Source of the DNA: Trichosphaerium sp. ATCC 40318
Lineage: Eukaryota > Discosea > Flabellinia > Trichosidae
Length of the DNA stretch: 64,000 nucleotides
Assembly: GCA_038496445.1 (NCBI GenBank)
Contig: JALMLS010000579.1
Location: forward strand, 434,001 to 498,000
Direction of reading: 5' to 3'
Position numbers and translations under genes: made by a program. Position 1 is the first letter of the stretch, and each line of letters starts with the position of its first letter. This document shows positions 11,738-22,476 of the stretch, in pieces. The notes beneath the pieces were generated by a model. It saw only the letters and a list, made by a program, of their open reading frames with translations. It ran no database searches and was not told the origin of the DNA.

Positions 11738-14006
11738 TTAATCCCACATATAGTCAAGGCAATGCCTAACTACCTCTGAACCACTAATAGCTTGAAAATA
11801 ATCGCCGTGAGGAAATTTCGCCTTATCCTTTCTCATAATAATCTGAGAATCAAATACGCTTTCAGCCTTATCATCAAAGTAAACAGCCAAATCGCAATTT
11901 GTCTCATAGAACATAGTTGATAACTGATATTGTACTAGTCTCTTAGATCGCAATGCTGTCATTTCTTCCTTCTTTTCAACGTAAGCAGTAACCAACCTAC
12001 GGTTCTCATCACTCTCAAAATTTTCTGCAAGTTCATGAGCACAGTAAAAAAAAAAAAGCAACAAAAACATACCAAGGTGCGCTATGTCCTTCAGGAACAT
12101 AATAAACTCTTCTATGCTGGCTATACCATTATTGATGCCTACTCCTAAACGATAGTGTGCTGTTACTTGAGCGTCACCTACTATAAATACAGGAAGAGGC
12201 GGAAAGAGGTCTTTAACGATTAGTTTCGAAGAGGTAGCCCTGTTACTTGTTAAAAAATGTTCACAGGACTAAGTCGTACGCTTTGTTAATAACAATGTCT
12301 ATCACATCTATATTAAGAGTTCCGTCTTTCTTGATATCAATACTGTCTATTAAGCTATTGATATTGTCGAATGGCTCAGCAAACAATGTACTAGTAACCT
12401 CAAATAACTTGGACAAAATTATATTTCTAGAAAAAAGTAAGAAAATAATTACTACAACATTTATGAACCGCATACGTATTATCAGGGTCATTAGATGCGT
12501 AACTATCTATTGAATCTAAAGAACCTATGACATCCTTGAAATAACACTGTTAGCAGTTTATTGTGGAACAATATCACACCTTGCCAGTGTCACCATCAAA
12601 CACTATATGAAAAAAGAGTAAGAAAATGATATCTTTCATGTTCTTATGTGTACGTATTTGTAAATGACAGATACCATGATAAAATCTTGTGAAAACAATA
12701 GAAACACCTTATAAAGTATATAAATAATATTATGAGGACAAAAAAAATAGCTTACCATCCACGACAAATCCAATCATAGCTTGGTTTATTTTTTTTGATA
12801 ATTGAGGACATTTATCATTAAACGACTTGAAGTACACAAGCAAGGTCGTTTGTTTCAAGTCTAAAAACCTTTAGCTGCTACAAAGCAAACAAACAACTTG
12901 AAGCCAATGAGTACCTTCTACTGTACGTTCTATACCGTTCTCAATGAAAAACTCACTTTGTTGTGTAAATGGTATATCAGCCCACTGACGCACGGCACTT
13001 TGTGTACCATCAGCACCTATATAAAATAATCTTAGTACTTAATATACCACCAAGTGAGCATTCATACCAACAAGAATATCAAACTTCAAAGTAGCTGAAG
13101 TCTCACTACAGTCTGGTTCTTTGATATCGTTATCTTTCAAATCCTTCAGCAGAGCTTCATATTTATTGTTGTTGCCTCGTTACAAAGTTAAAAGAAAAAC
13201 AAAGGTTAAAAATGTGTTACCTGTCTTCTCACATACTCCTATGAATGACGTATTGAAACGTATGTCTACACCAATAGCAAAAGCTATTTTTGCTAGAAAA
13301 CGTTCTAATTCATTGCACCTGAAAGTACGTATTTTGTGACCGCCAAACATCTCTTCTGTGTACTTTAGGTGTTGATGTGAGATACCTAGATCATCTAACA
13401 AAGTGACCGCAGGATACCTGCACATTATAAGCCATCACTTCAACAATAATAAAAAGCACAAACCACGCTTTTGGCCCGACATCAAACCACGTGTTACGCG
13501 TATAAGCACCACGTTTTTCAATAAGAGTCACTTTATAACCTTCTCTCCTAGCTGCTATAGCATGTACAAGACCTATCGGGCCTCCACCTTACTGGAGTTA
13601 TCGAATTAGATATCTGCTGTAAAAGCATACCGACAACGAGTATGTGTTTGTTGTGTACGCTCAATAACTCTGTTGGAAGTTTCTGAGGGTGTTAGCGAGC
13701 GTTAGGGAAGAACTGATTACCACATAAGCGATCAGCTGAAGAACAAATTGGCGAAGTTGTTGAAGAGCCAGTGAAAGGTCCACCAGAGATTCAGACGCAA
13801 CAGTTTCGCGTTCTTCACTTAAGACACAGTCATTGAGGTCGTTTTGGAGCTGTTCAACTACGCTATCGCTTGTTTCTGGTACACATTTAACTCATTGTGT
13901 GACTAGAGGCCGTACGTGATAAGAAGACGCGTAAAACAGTATGTTTGCTGGGATTCTTAAATAGCGCCAGAAATAAGTCCTGTATCAAATGGTTGAGTGC
14001 GCACAT
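11738..14006 (-). CDS. FAD-dependent oxidoreductase/monooxygenase-like protein
   Basis: Start chosen at ATG 14006 because MCALNHLIQDLFLALFK joins in phase across introns to a helical segment (SDSVVEQLQNDLNDCVLSEE, LALQQLRQFVLQLIAYV) and then to the dinucleotide-binding motif. The intron at 13620-13660 splits HILVVG/GGPIG, giving VVGGGPIGLVHAIAARREGY followed by KVTLIEKRGAYTRNTWFDV. This is the FAD Rossmann pattern, with the EKR and R-N/H residues seen in MICAL-type and related aromatic-hydroxylase flavoproteins. Downstream LERFLAKIAFAIGVDIRFNT fits the adjacent helix-strand. The C-terminal third (NRRLVTAYVEKKEEMTALRS, FETNCDLAVYFDDKAE) is unrecognised. About nine introns. Substrate unknown. 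MICAL proteins oxidise actin, but no calponin or LIM domain is present, so actin is not implied. Confidence 0.7.
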
Positions 14007-14059
14007 TAGCTCACTGTACGCACACGCAAAACCCTCAAAGATTTTAAAGCTGGTGGAGG

Positions 14060-14262
14060 TTAAATTTCAGTTATAAAATACTCAGTACCATCTGTATCTA
14101 CGTTCAGAGCCGCACGAACGTTATCGTACAACTTGTTTTGTGTAATAAAGTCACTAACCTGATACTTAGCGTTAATGTACCACAAACAATACGCCGGCGT
14201 GCCCATGTACAGTTTTGAGCGTTGACAACTGTAAAAATTACTACAAAGAGCAATAGTCTCAT
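14060..14262 (-). CDS. Tiny putative secreted peptide
   Basis: ATG at 14262 gives MRLLLFVVIFTVVNAQN, a convincing signal peptide, followed by CTWARRRIVCGTLTLSIRL. Removing a 33-nt intron with a gtacga donor and gtag acceptor restores an open frame ending YTDGTEYFITEI, about 56 residues in all. Such a short product and short intron need transcript support; without the intron the frame stops early. It shares a 157-bp divergent promoter region with the CBM48-ligase gene. Confidence 0.3.
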
Positions 14263-14419
14263 AGCGGGTCCTAATTAAATTCTACGCTCAGGAGATGCTC
14301 CTCACCCTTTTATTTGTTTATCTAGTTTTGAGTATTTTCTCTGATCAAAAACTGTGCTTCGCTTAAAGTTAGTACGCAAATTACTCTAATACGCACAAGA
14401 CTAAGCACAAGAATATAAA

Positions 14420-16337
14420 ATGGCAAAGTTCGTTGATGGTACGCACCTGTAATGTTGTCTTTCGTTAACGCAAACAGTTGGATTTGTTTGGCCCTATGGA
14501 GGCAAAAAAGTACTTCTAGCAGGAAGCTGGGACTGGTCCAAACGCATACAAACTAAAAAAGGCCGTAAGTGGATAAAAATAACGTGCCAGTTGCGTTGTT
14601 CTTCTTACAATCTATAAGGTGGTGCACATACAGCAATAATGAGCTTGTCAGCAGCTAATCCGATTCAATACAAGTTCATTGTTGATGACGTTTGGTACGT
14701 AGATTGACAGTGTCCCCATAGCGTTTCTGTAGCGACAAAGACCTAACTCAAGACATACAGGTGCTACGATATTACAAAACCAACGATTAGAGCTCCGAAT
14801 GGAGCTATAAATAACATACTCACTAAAGAAAAACTTGCTAAAAAAAGGACAACAGACGATGGCTCTTTAAAGTTCCGTGTACGAGTTTACTTGTAATTTA
14901 CTCTACCACGTGTTGACATGTGATTATTAGCGATTCCCAAGCATAGAGAACTCTTCATTGCAAGAATTTTACGAACAAGTAAGTATAAAACACAACCAAC
15001 AGCTCCGGCTTGTGCTAACGAGCTGGTTTAGATTATGATTGAAAACAAAGATGGTGGCGAGTGGGTGATGACAGAAAAAGGTGCGGATGAGAATAATCCT
15101 ACGTCGTAGTGTGCCTAACAGCTGTATAGTACACGGAGCTAATTTCTCATTTGCAACAAATGGAGAAGAAATTTTGAGTTGCAAACGTACTTCTTCCCTT
15201 ACCGACAAAGACAGGTTCTACCCTGGTACGGCAATGCTAATATGGCTTCTAAACACTCAAATTTATATTAAAACTTCTGAAGGTTGGGAGAAAATTTTAC
15301 AGGCTCATTCAGAGCGCCTTAAAAAATTGTTTTCTTTGGTTAAAGAAGAGCTTTCTGAAGAAAAGGATGAAGTCAAATCAATAGTGGTATACGGAGAATT
15401 TTGCGGTGGATTTTATCCGCACAAGGACGTTCAAAATATTGAAGGTATCAAATATGTACAAAAAGGCCTTTGGTACGTAGTACAGCAATATGAAAAATAA
15501 GTTTTCTCACACTTTGTCAAAAGGTATTCTCCAAAGTTCGAATTCTATGGGTTTGACATCTATGTGCCTCGTCATAGCTTCCTTAACTATGACCTTACAA
15601 CAAAACTATTTGAGAAAGCTGGATTTTTGTATAATAAAGCTCTACAAAGAGGTACATACCAATAGATGATAAAAAAACTAAATGTACCAGGCACTCTAAA
15701 AGAATTACTAAAGTTCGATGTTGAAACTTTTGAAAGTGTGATTCCAAGTTACCTTGGGCTTCCAAAGATTGAAGGAAACTTGGCTGAAGGTGTTGTCATC
15801 AAACCTGTAATTAACCGGTATTTGAATAAGGGTATGTAAAGTATTGATAACGTTGTAGAACTGACACATCAAACAAAATAGGATCACGTATTATTTTAAA
15901 GAAAAAGAGGTCTTCTTTTGGAGAAGTCTCAAAAGTAAAGAAAGTCAAGCCTCTAAAAGAATTCGTAAAGCTTCCAAAGGAAGCACAGGAACACTATGAT
16001 AATTTAATACGTTATATCACTGAAAATAGGCTAAATGCAGTCATGTCAAAGGTACGACAAAGTCGAATAAAATGAATATTTGTAACAAAATCTAGGTTGG
16101 TCCTCCACAAAATAGGAAAGAAATCGGAAGGCTTGTAGGCATGTTTGGTTCAGGTTCGTTTGAATAATTTTTGCTTAGCTGCTTGCTTACGCACTTCTAG
16201 ACGCCCTTACAGACTTTAAAAAAGACTATCCTTCATTCGCACTGCTGGACAAGCCACTTCAAAAACGCATTACGAAACCATTCAATTCCCGCGTTGCAAA
16301 CATGGTAATGAAAATATTCCTTCAATCCAAGGAGTAG
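14420..16337 (+). CDS. CBM48 (glycogen-binding) domain fused to Rnl2-family RNA ligase
   Basis: Exons 14420-14438, 14478-14564, 14619-14694 and 14761-14878 encode an AMPK-beta-type CBM48 module: VGFVWPYGGKKVLLAGSWDW, then IQYKFIVDDVWCYDITKPTI and APNGAINNIL. A 52-nt gtacga...ttag intron (14879-14930) then joins in phase to RFPSIENSSLQEFYEQ, the start of an Rnl2 ligase domain (compare the SLENHYN region of T4 Rnl2). Ligase motifs follow in order: nucleotidyl-transfer motif I EKVHGANFSF (Lys across an intron near 15080), motif III VVYGEFCGGFYPH, motif IIIa FEFYGFDIYV, motif IV EGVVIKP, motif V SRIILKKK, and a helical C-terminal region to TAG 16337. All catalytic landmarks look intact. Rnl2 enzymes seal nicks or ends in RNA via an AMP-lysine intermediate; CBM48 binds alpha-glucans. 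The combination is unfamiliar to me. Retaining the fourth intron would end translation at TAA 14896, giving a CBM-only product. The fusion rests on splice-phase inference. Confidence 0.75.
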
Positions 16338-16679
16338 ATATTTTTATTCACAAAAAAAGTAAACGCCAAACCGTACTTTGTCAAAATAAAGTAGCGAAAA
16401 AAAAATCACAGAAAAAAACGCCTTTGTTGACTTTACTTGATTTGCCCTAAAATTCAGTTTATCGCCATCAAAACACCTAACACAACACATAATGACTACA
16501 AAATAATTAAGAGAGTGTACTCTTGACAACACTCGGTACGTAGTTCTTTTCTGCCTTTTTCTCAAACGGAAAAAACCGCTGTCGATGATTAGAAATACCA
16601 ATCCGACAGCTTCATACGGTGTTGCTTACGAGGAGATATTGATAATAGTCTTAGACTAATTTTCATCCATCATCGCCCT
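16338..16679. other. Convergent intergenic space
   Basis: Between the 3' ends of the ligase gene and a minus-strand gene. Long A/T runs; presumably both poly(A) regions. No further feature recognised. Confidence 0.4.
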
Positions 16680-17410
16680 TTATTCTTCGTCGGCTTTGTT
16701 CGGCTCTTGAACACCTCTCTTACGTCTTATAGGACCATCTCTAAACGATACCGAGCGATTGCATGTTGATTTAACCCAAACAAACCGCAAAAAGGTACGG
16801 AAAGTTTTTCGAAAACAAAACTCTTTCTTTTTGCACGCACCACTACCCAGGAACAAAGAAATAAATTCTTTTTTACCTGTCGTTGGATGCAATAGAAAAA
16901 TACGGCATCTAGCGAGACAAGTATGCAATGATATAAACGTTGGCTTGTCCTCATACGTAATCCACATTCTCAAACAAGAAAACTAAAGATTCTCAATCTT
17001 TTTCTCAATATCGTTTTCTTACTCTACAAAAGGTTTGTCCAACGCAAAGTGCCACCACTGCGCTCCGCACTGATCACTACGTGACATAGCGCCTTTTTAG
17101 CCACTTGAAGCGCTTACTTATCCACACGTTGGCTGATGGTTGTCTACTCGCACATAATATTGCGTAGTAGCTCCCTCAGTTATCGTTGGTGGTGTAGGTA
17201 GCCTTCCTTGCTTTGTAACACCCTCTAACTTGAAACTAAAACGTACGTGCTCCTTTTGGTTTGAAATCGCTTTTCTTCCTTCTTCTTCAAACATGCAGTC
17301 TATGATGTGCTATTCGCCATGATCCTCTGAATCTAATGAAGTGACTTACGAAGGCTGAGACCATAAAACATCCCTTTGAAAACAATTCTTGCTTTACTCG
17401 AACTTTGCAT
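16680..17410 (-). CDS. Unrecognised multi-exon protein
   Basis: ATG at 17410 gives MQSSSKARIVFKGMFYGLSL; after a 50-nt intron the chain continues HCMFEEEGRKAISNQKEHVR, FSFKLEGVTKQGRLPTPPTI, EGATTQYYVRVDNHQP. In-phase introns then lead to DQCGAQWWHFALDKPF and WITYEDKPTFISLHTCLA, then a basic stretch VRAKRKSFVFEKLS. Alternating beta-strand-like segments in the N-terminal half loosely recall arrestin-type beta sandwiches (a strand then LPTPPTI...YYVRV), but the resemblance is weak. The last exon boundary is ambiguous: one phase ends SYKT, another runs to TAA at 16680. No signal peptide or membrane helix. Function unknown. Confidence 0.45.
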
Positions 17411-17867
17411 CTTTTCAACTGTTCGGCAGTATTTCTTAGATATTGTTTAGGATATCCTTGTCAGCCTACATAAAAGATGCTCATCTAGAAGATTTACATC
17501 GTTCATTCAACTGAAATGAATTGATAATAATCTGTCTTGAAAAAGGACGTTTCGGTCAAACATACTTGTATTTATTTGTTATGATAAAATAAAACTAGTC
17601 ACCAAACTGTTGCCTTTTTTATCTGTGCCTTACTGTATCGACTGTTACTATGCGACAAAAGACCTATTTTATTTTGATTCTCAATTTTCTCATGTGTAAA
17701 GTATTGGTGACCCGGTTACTCTGTTCTGCATCATTTTTCTGTTGTCTTGTTGGTCGCAAAAAGGCTTCGCCGAGAATGATATTGATTTTGTCTGGTTTGT
17801 AAAAAAAGTGTATGGAACCAAAAGTGGATCGCATACACATGTAATAAATACCTGTTAGGTTTATTTA
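17411..17867. other. Intergenic, divergent promoters
   Basis: Space between the 5' ends of the unrecognised minus-strand gene and the SAM/F-box gene. No protein-like frame or recognised element. Confidence 0.4.
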
Positions 17868-20800
17868 ATGGATAGGTATTGGACTGTGGGCGAGGTATGC
17901 GGATGGCTAGAAAGTGTGGGTCTTGGACAAATCTCCAATGACGCAAGGTAAGCATAGTCGCTTAAAACGACTAAAAACAACAAGGAGACTTGAATTAAAC
18001 GGGAAACAATTGCTGGAGTTAACGAGTGCTAAAATAAGCGAAACAATGTCTATTAACGCTAGTACGCACTTAAAACGTAATGACTGCTTGCATGTTTATG
18101 TTTATATTAGCTTTGCACGTGTCTCTGTTACGAGAAATTTCAAAGCTACAAAACGTCCTGAACTCGAAGCAAACACAAGTCTTTAGCTTTCAAGTGCGTG
18201 TTACGGCTCAACATAATTATTTGCGCTTAGCTGGCCCATTTTTTTTTTGAGAATCGACTTCATTGCTCACACTGTTACCAAAAAACTCGCTTTACTTTTG
18301 GGTTATTTCGGCTATTTGGTCACTTGTAAAGCGCAATATCACATGCAACAAAAGCTTATTGACAAAATATTCATAGGAGAACACCACAATCAACGAGACA
18401 CCAGATGTACAACCAATCACACAGAGAAAACACCAAACTTCAACAAACACACCCACATCAGCGTCAGATGAAGAACTAAATCCATCTACTAATCCAAATG
18501 CAAACAGAGCACAGTCACTAGATACTCAGCAACCTAAAAAAAAGAGAAAACACCTATTTTCACCTACAGCGAGAGCTCCAAGTTCAATTGCATGTGTACG
18601 GTATTATTTTTCGATTTAGAAAAACTTACTTGTTCACAAGGTAAATGACAAAGTACCATTGGAAGTGCTTGTACACATATTAAACTTTGTAACAATATAT
18701 GAGCATGAGACGTGTAAATTAACATGCCACTACTGGCTTGATATATGCCAACGATACCTCTTTAAAAGAATTACTCTTTCAGGCAAGCTGTTGTGTGAAC
18801 TTTTAAGTATCACTCTAATAATGTGTAAGGAAATGATACACTTGCGTCTGCTACTAAAAATATAAACAAGTCATCAATTAATTATCTATGTTTTATTCTG
18901 AAACGAAGGAACATTGATTTCTTGAACGAGTTGAGCAAAATGGCAGTGGACTTTAAACATCTTCAATCACTGGTATGAAAAACAGCTAGTTACAAAAGCG
19001 CAGCTCTTTTGAGTGTACTCTCTAACAATCAAGTATAGACGATCAAGGATAATTCATTTGCATGTCTTGTACAACTTGTTTGATTTGAAAAAAAAATAAG
19101 TATACTTACTCTTACGAAGACTTCATGGCATTGGCTTAATGGAGTAATGACCAGGTGCCCTATAACATCTCTTAAAGCTGTGAGTCCTCGTCCTTTGGGC
19201 GATAAGCTTCTTGGATATGGCAAAGGGTACACTTCAAGGTGAAACGTAACAACTGAATGTTTTTGTAAAAAGGCAGCTGAGTCGTTTAAAACAGTTGATA
19301 TGCACTATACGTACCACAAATAGGGATCTGTTTAGAAAGCTTTCTTTGAAGGAGTATGTTTTTTTTTGGTTTTGAGTAATGAACTAACTTCAAATAGGTT
19401 GGTTCACTTGGAAATAGACACAAGAGATATGACAATAAGTCAAACGTCAATGCTTGATTCATTCAAAAAAATGTCAAAACTTAAACTGCTTCAGTTTCAT
19501 TTAAATGACAAGGCTCGAGTCAGTTCTACATTAATTCTACCTAAAGTAACGTAAGTGTATTTCCTGTATGTAGATACATGTTTACATTTCTTAGAGCGCT
19601 AAAGATATCAGCTAGTTTTTCAGTCATAATAACACAGTTTATTGTGCCAAACTTAATTATATTGGCACTTGATAACATTAAAAGCAATGCCCTGATACAA
19701 GTGAGTCATAGATTTTACATTGCCAATATTCAAAGTTGCATTGCAGGTATTCCCACAGCTCATGAGACAAATTAAGATATTGCAAGTAAGGAAAAGCAAA
19801 CTACCAGAAAGTATTGGATCAAATACACTTGAGACGTTCAACTGTGACCACTGTCCAGAGCTTGTAAGTTTTAACTAGTACTCCCTGTTAATTATTTAAT
19901 AGAAAAAGCTGTATACACCACATCTCAAACAAGTTCATCTGGAACACAAGTTGGATGTGTATTATCCTCTTTTACAAATCGGTTCATTCAATACAACATT
20001 GTTTTCCCCTATAGACTTGCTTTCACCGTCTCTCAAAGTTATGCACTGGCACTCAATATCACTTTGTGAAGAGTGGTGGCATGCTTTATCATTGTTACCA
20101 TTAGAATATATTTCAGTGCAACATGGAGATGGCATAAGTAACATTAAGAACTTGCCAACATTGAAGTACCTTTCTTTCATATCCACGTCACAAGACACGA
20201 TATCTCATGACAAACTTGAGTATATTCACAAAAAAAAGTATGGCGGACAACAGCCATTCACACTTTTTGATTGTCCTTTGTTGGTATGTTAGTTCTTATC
20301 AAGGGTTTTTTGTGGCTAACATTGTCTACTTAGAGGGAGTTATGTGTTGAACGCTCTGTATTTCCTAGCTTCTCACGGAGAACAAGAAATATAAGACACC
20401 TTGAGATCAAAAACACATCTCACTACAAGTGCCGAGCAATCCAAAAACTTTTACAACTTGAAGTACTTATTATTAAAACAGTTGTTTGTGGATGTGAAAT
20501 GTTCATTGCCAATACAACTCTCAAAACCTTAAGTACAAGCAAAATACAATTATTTGACTCTTTCACTACTAATGTGATTAACCAATGGTAGAACTTGAAG
20601 ACATTTCTGCAGAAACCGTGGAATTAAACACACCTCAGTTGTGCTTTTTGTCTTTAACTGGGTCAGACTGTGTCACAAACATTATTTGGGGTACAGAACC
20701 TATGACTAATCTAAAGACAATGTTACTTGGTAACAATGACTCTCTTGATGACAGATCGTTTGTGGGACCTTTTGATAAATTCCCATTCCCTTCTTTATCG

Positions 20801-20952
20801 TTCTTGAGTCTAAAATATACACAAATCACGTCACTAACTTTGAATCAAATTGAAACAAATTGTCCTAATATAAACATGGTATGCTTGACTCAAATTTGTA
20901 ATTTACACCTTAGTCTCTGGATCAATTCCACTGGTCTTATTTAACATCGTAA
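17868..20952 (+). CDS. SAM domain-NLS-F-box-LRR protein
   Basis: ATG at 17868. Exons 1-3 encode a SAM domain: YWTVGEVCGWLESVGLGQ, ELNGKQLLELTSAKISETMS, LHVSLLREISKLQNVL. A longer intron leads to a Ser/Thr/Asn-rich linker with a monopartite nuclear signal PKKKRKH near 18535. The next exon is an F-box, VNDKVPLEVLVHILNFVTIY then ETCKLTCHYWLDICQRYLFK. The remaining 2 kb forms irregular leucine-rich repeats (LVHLEIDTRDMTI, MSKLKLLQFHLND, LPTLKYLSFIS, TLKTLKLEDISAETVELNTP, MTNLKTMLLGNND, LSFLSLKYTQITSL) to TAA 20952. A frame break near 20580 is resolved by a 59-nt gtacaa...ggtag intron. F-box proteins recruit substrates to SCF ubiquitin ligases through the LRRs; SAM could add self-association. The joint SAM/F-box call depends on a 186-nt intron; two separate genes are possible. 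Confidence 0.7.
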
Positions 20953-21324
20953 TAGATAGAGTATTGTTATTATGAGAACAACAAGCAAAACATTCAAAAA
21001 CTTAAAGCATTTCAAGCGATTATCAAAAGGATAACTGGCAAAGAAAAAATAGAGGATAGAGACAAACCAAAAGCACCAATAGCTGAATATACAAAAGCAC
21101 ACGAGTATGTCAAGATGTTGGACACAAACACTTGGACACCATTCACCACTTTTACTAAGCCTTGACAGCAAAGGTGTACTATCGACTGGCGTCCTTAAAC
21201 GATATGTCAACCGATATAATGCAAAATAACCAGATTTTGTGGCCAAAAGTCTCTGCACGTGGACAATAAATTGTACAGTTCTAATTAATTGGCTTTTTTG
21301 TTTTAATTGAGTACAATCAATTCA
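20953..21324. other. Convergent intergenic space
   Basis: Between the 3' ends of the F-box/LRR and BTB genes. No feature recognised beyond AT-rich sequence. Confidence 0.4.
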
Positions 21325-22117
21325 CTAAACATATGAACTGGTTATTTTTACACTTGAGCTAGCGCCTGTTGTTGTAACAAGCAACCTCCAGGTTTCTGTT
21401 GGAATAGTAATAACATTAAATTGTTCATCATGTTCAATACCAAGTGTGTTTCCTATGATGCTCAATGTCATTTGACCTTTTGTAAACCGTATATTTGTAA
21501 AGCCTATGTTTAATCCTTGCTTATACTCATAATTGTTGTGCCATCCATAAAATGAAGGCAATAAATGGGATTGTTTAACATCTAAAACACGGTCCTTTTC
21601 AAAGTCGCTTAGAATGCCTACAGACTTCACACCGTACTGGATTGCTAATTTCCAAATCACTCTCTTGTACACATTTGTCCCAAGTAATTTGTGTACCTTT
21701 ATGGCTTTGTGGGTTTCCTTGTTTGAGTACGAAGTTGTATATTGCTTAGAGAATGTGTCCACAGTGAGTAGCTTTGTCTTGGCCAGTCCTAGGAAGTCTA
21801 CAAGTTTCGCAAACTCTTCATCTCCGCTGAAAGAAGCAAACGCTAGAGCTATTTCGCTTGTACTCTTCTTTTGCCATGCAGATGATCTGAGCACTCGCAA
21901 AATTGAGGTAAAGTAGTCTGGGTCCAAGTCCAAAAAGATAGCACCGTTCTTGTCATGTCTATGCTTGTTCCATCGCCCGCTGAACATAATTTCGAGAAAA
22001 GAGCTGGGAACGATACAAAGAGGTAGTAAAGAGCTTGCCTCCAACGTTTAACTCTACAATATCGTCATCGCTTATTGTCTCTTCAAGAACCTTGTTTTCC
22101 TTGTGTTGCTGCGCCAT
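21325..22117 (-). pseudogene. KCTD-like BTB/T1 domain gene with a frameshift
   Basis: ATG at 22117 opens MAQQHKENKVLEETISDDDI and then VELNVGGKLFTTSL, the first strand of a T1-type BTB domain. The rest of the domain lies in another frame: PSSFLEIMFSGRW, NGAIFLDLDPDYFTSILRVL. Only 16 nt separate the FTTS and SFLEIM codons, where the family has eight to ten residues, and the frames do not agree. No intron of plausible size bridges them (the only gt-ag pair is 13 nt). After the break about 200 residues are open, including WRLLVTTTGASSSVKI, and end at TAG 21325. The C-terminal part (GFTNIRFTKGQMTLSII) is unrecognised and beta-rich. Such proteins usually tetramerise or link substrates to cullin-3. 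This looks like a small recent deletion, or an assembly error, in an otherwise intact gene. Confidence 0.6.
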
Positions 22118-22476
22118 TTGTAAGATTGTGTTTATTTGGTTGCGCTAGTTACTTTTCTCTCAGAGACGTCACGAAAAGTCTACAACAAAACAGCCACCAT
22201 TACACCTACTGTCGTACCTGAGTTGTCTGCAATAGGACAATGAATGGAACTAGGGATAAAGCAACTGGTAGTAATGTTTATGTGACTAAATACTGAGAAA
22301 TACAAGTGAATCTCCATGCGAAAAAGCACCTTTGAAACCACGTGGTATTGAGAACAATTACTCGTATTTTGTCTTTACCCGCTATTCACTCTGTTACGGA
22401 AGCGTGCACCTTTAGTGACTAAGTTGTTACTTACCTAAATAAGTCGTTTAAGCGTCAAACTCATTTTTTACACAAA
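22118..22476. other. Divergent intergenic space
   Basis: Promoter side of both the BTB gene and the PQ-loop gene. One CACGTG at 22339. Confidence 0.4.
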
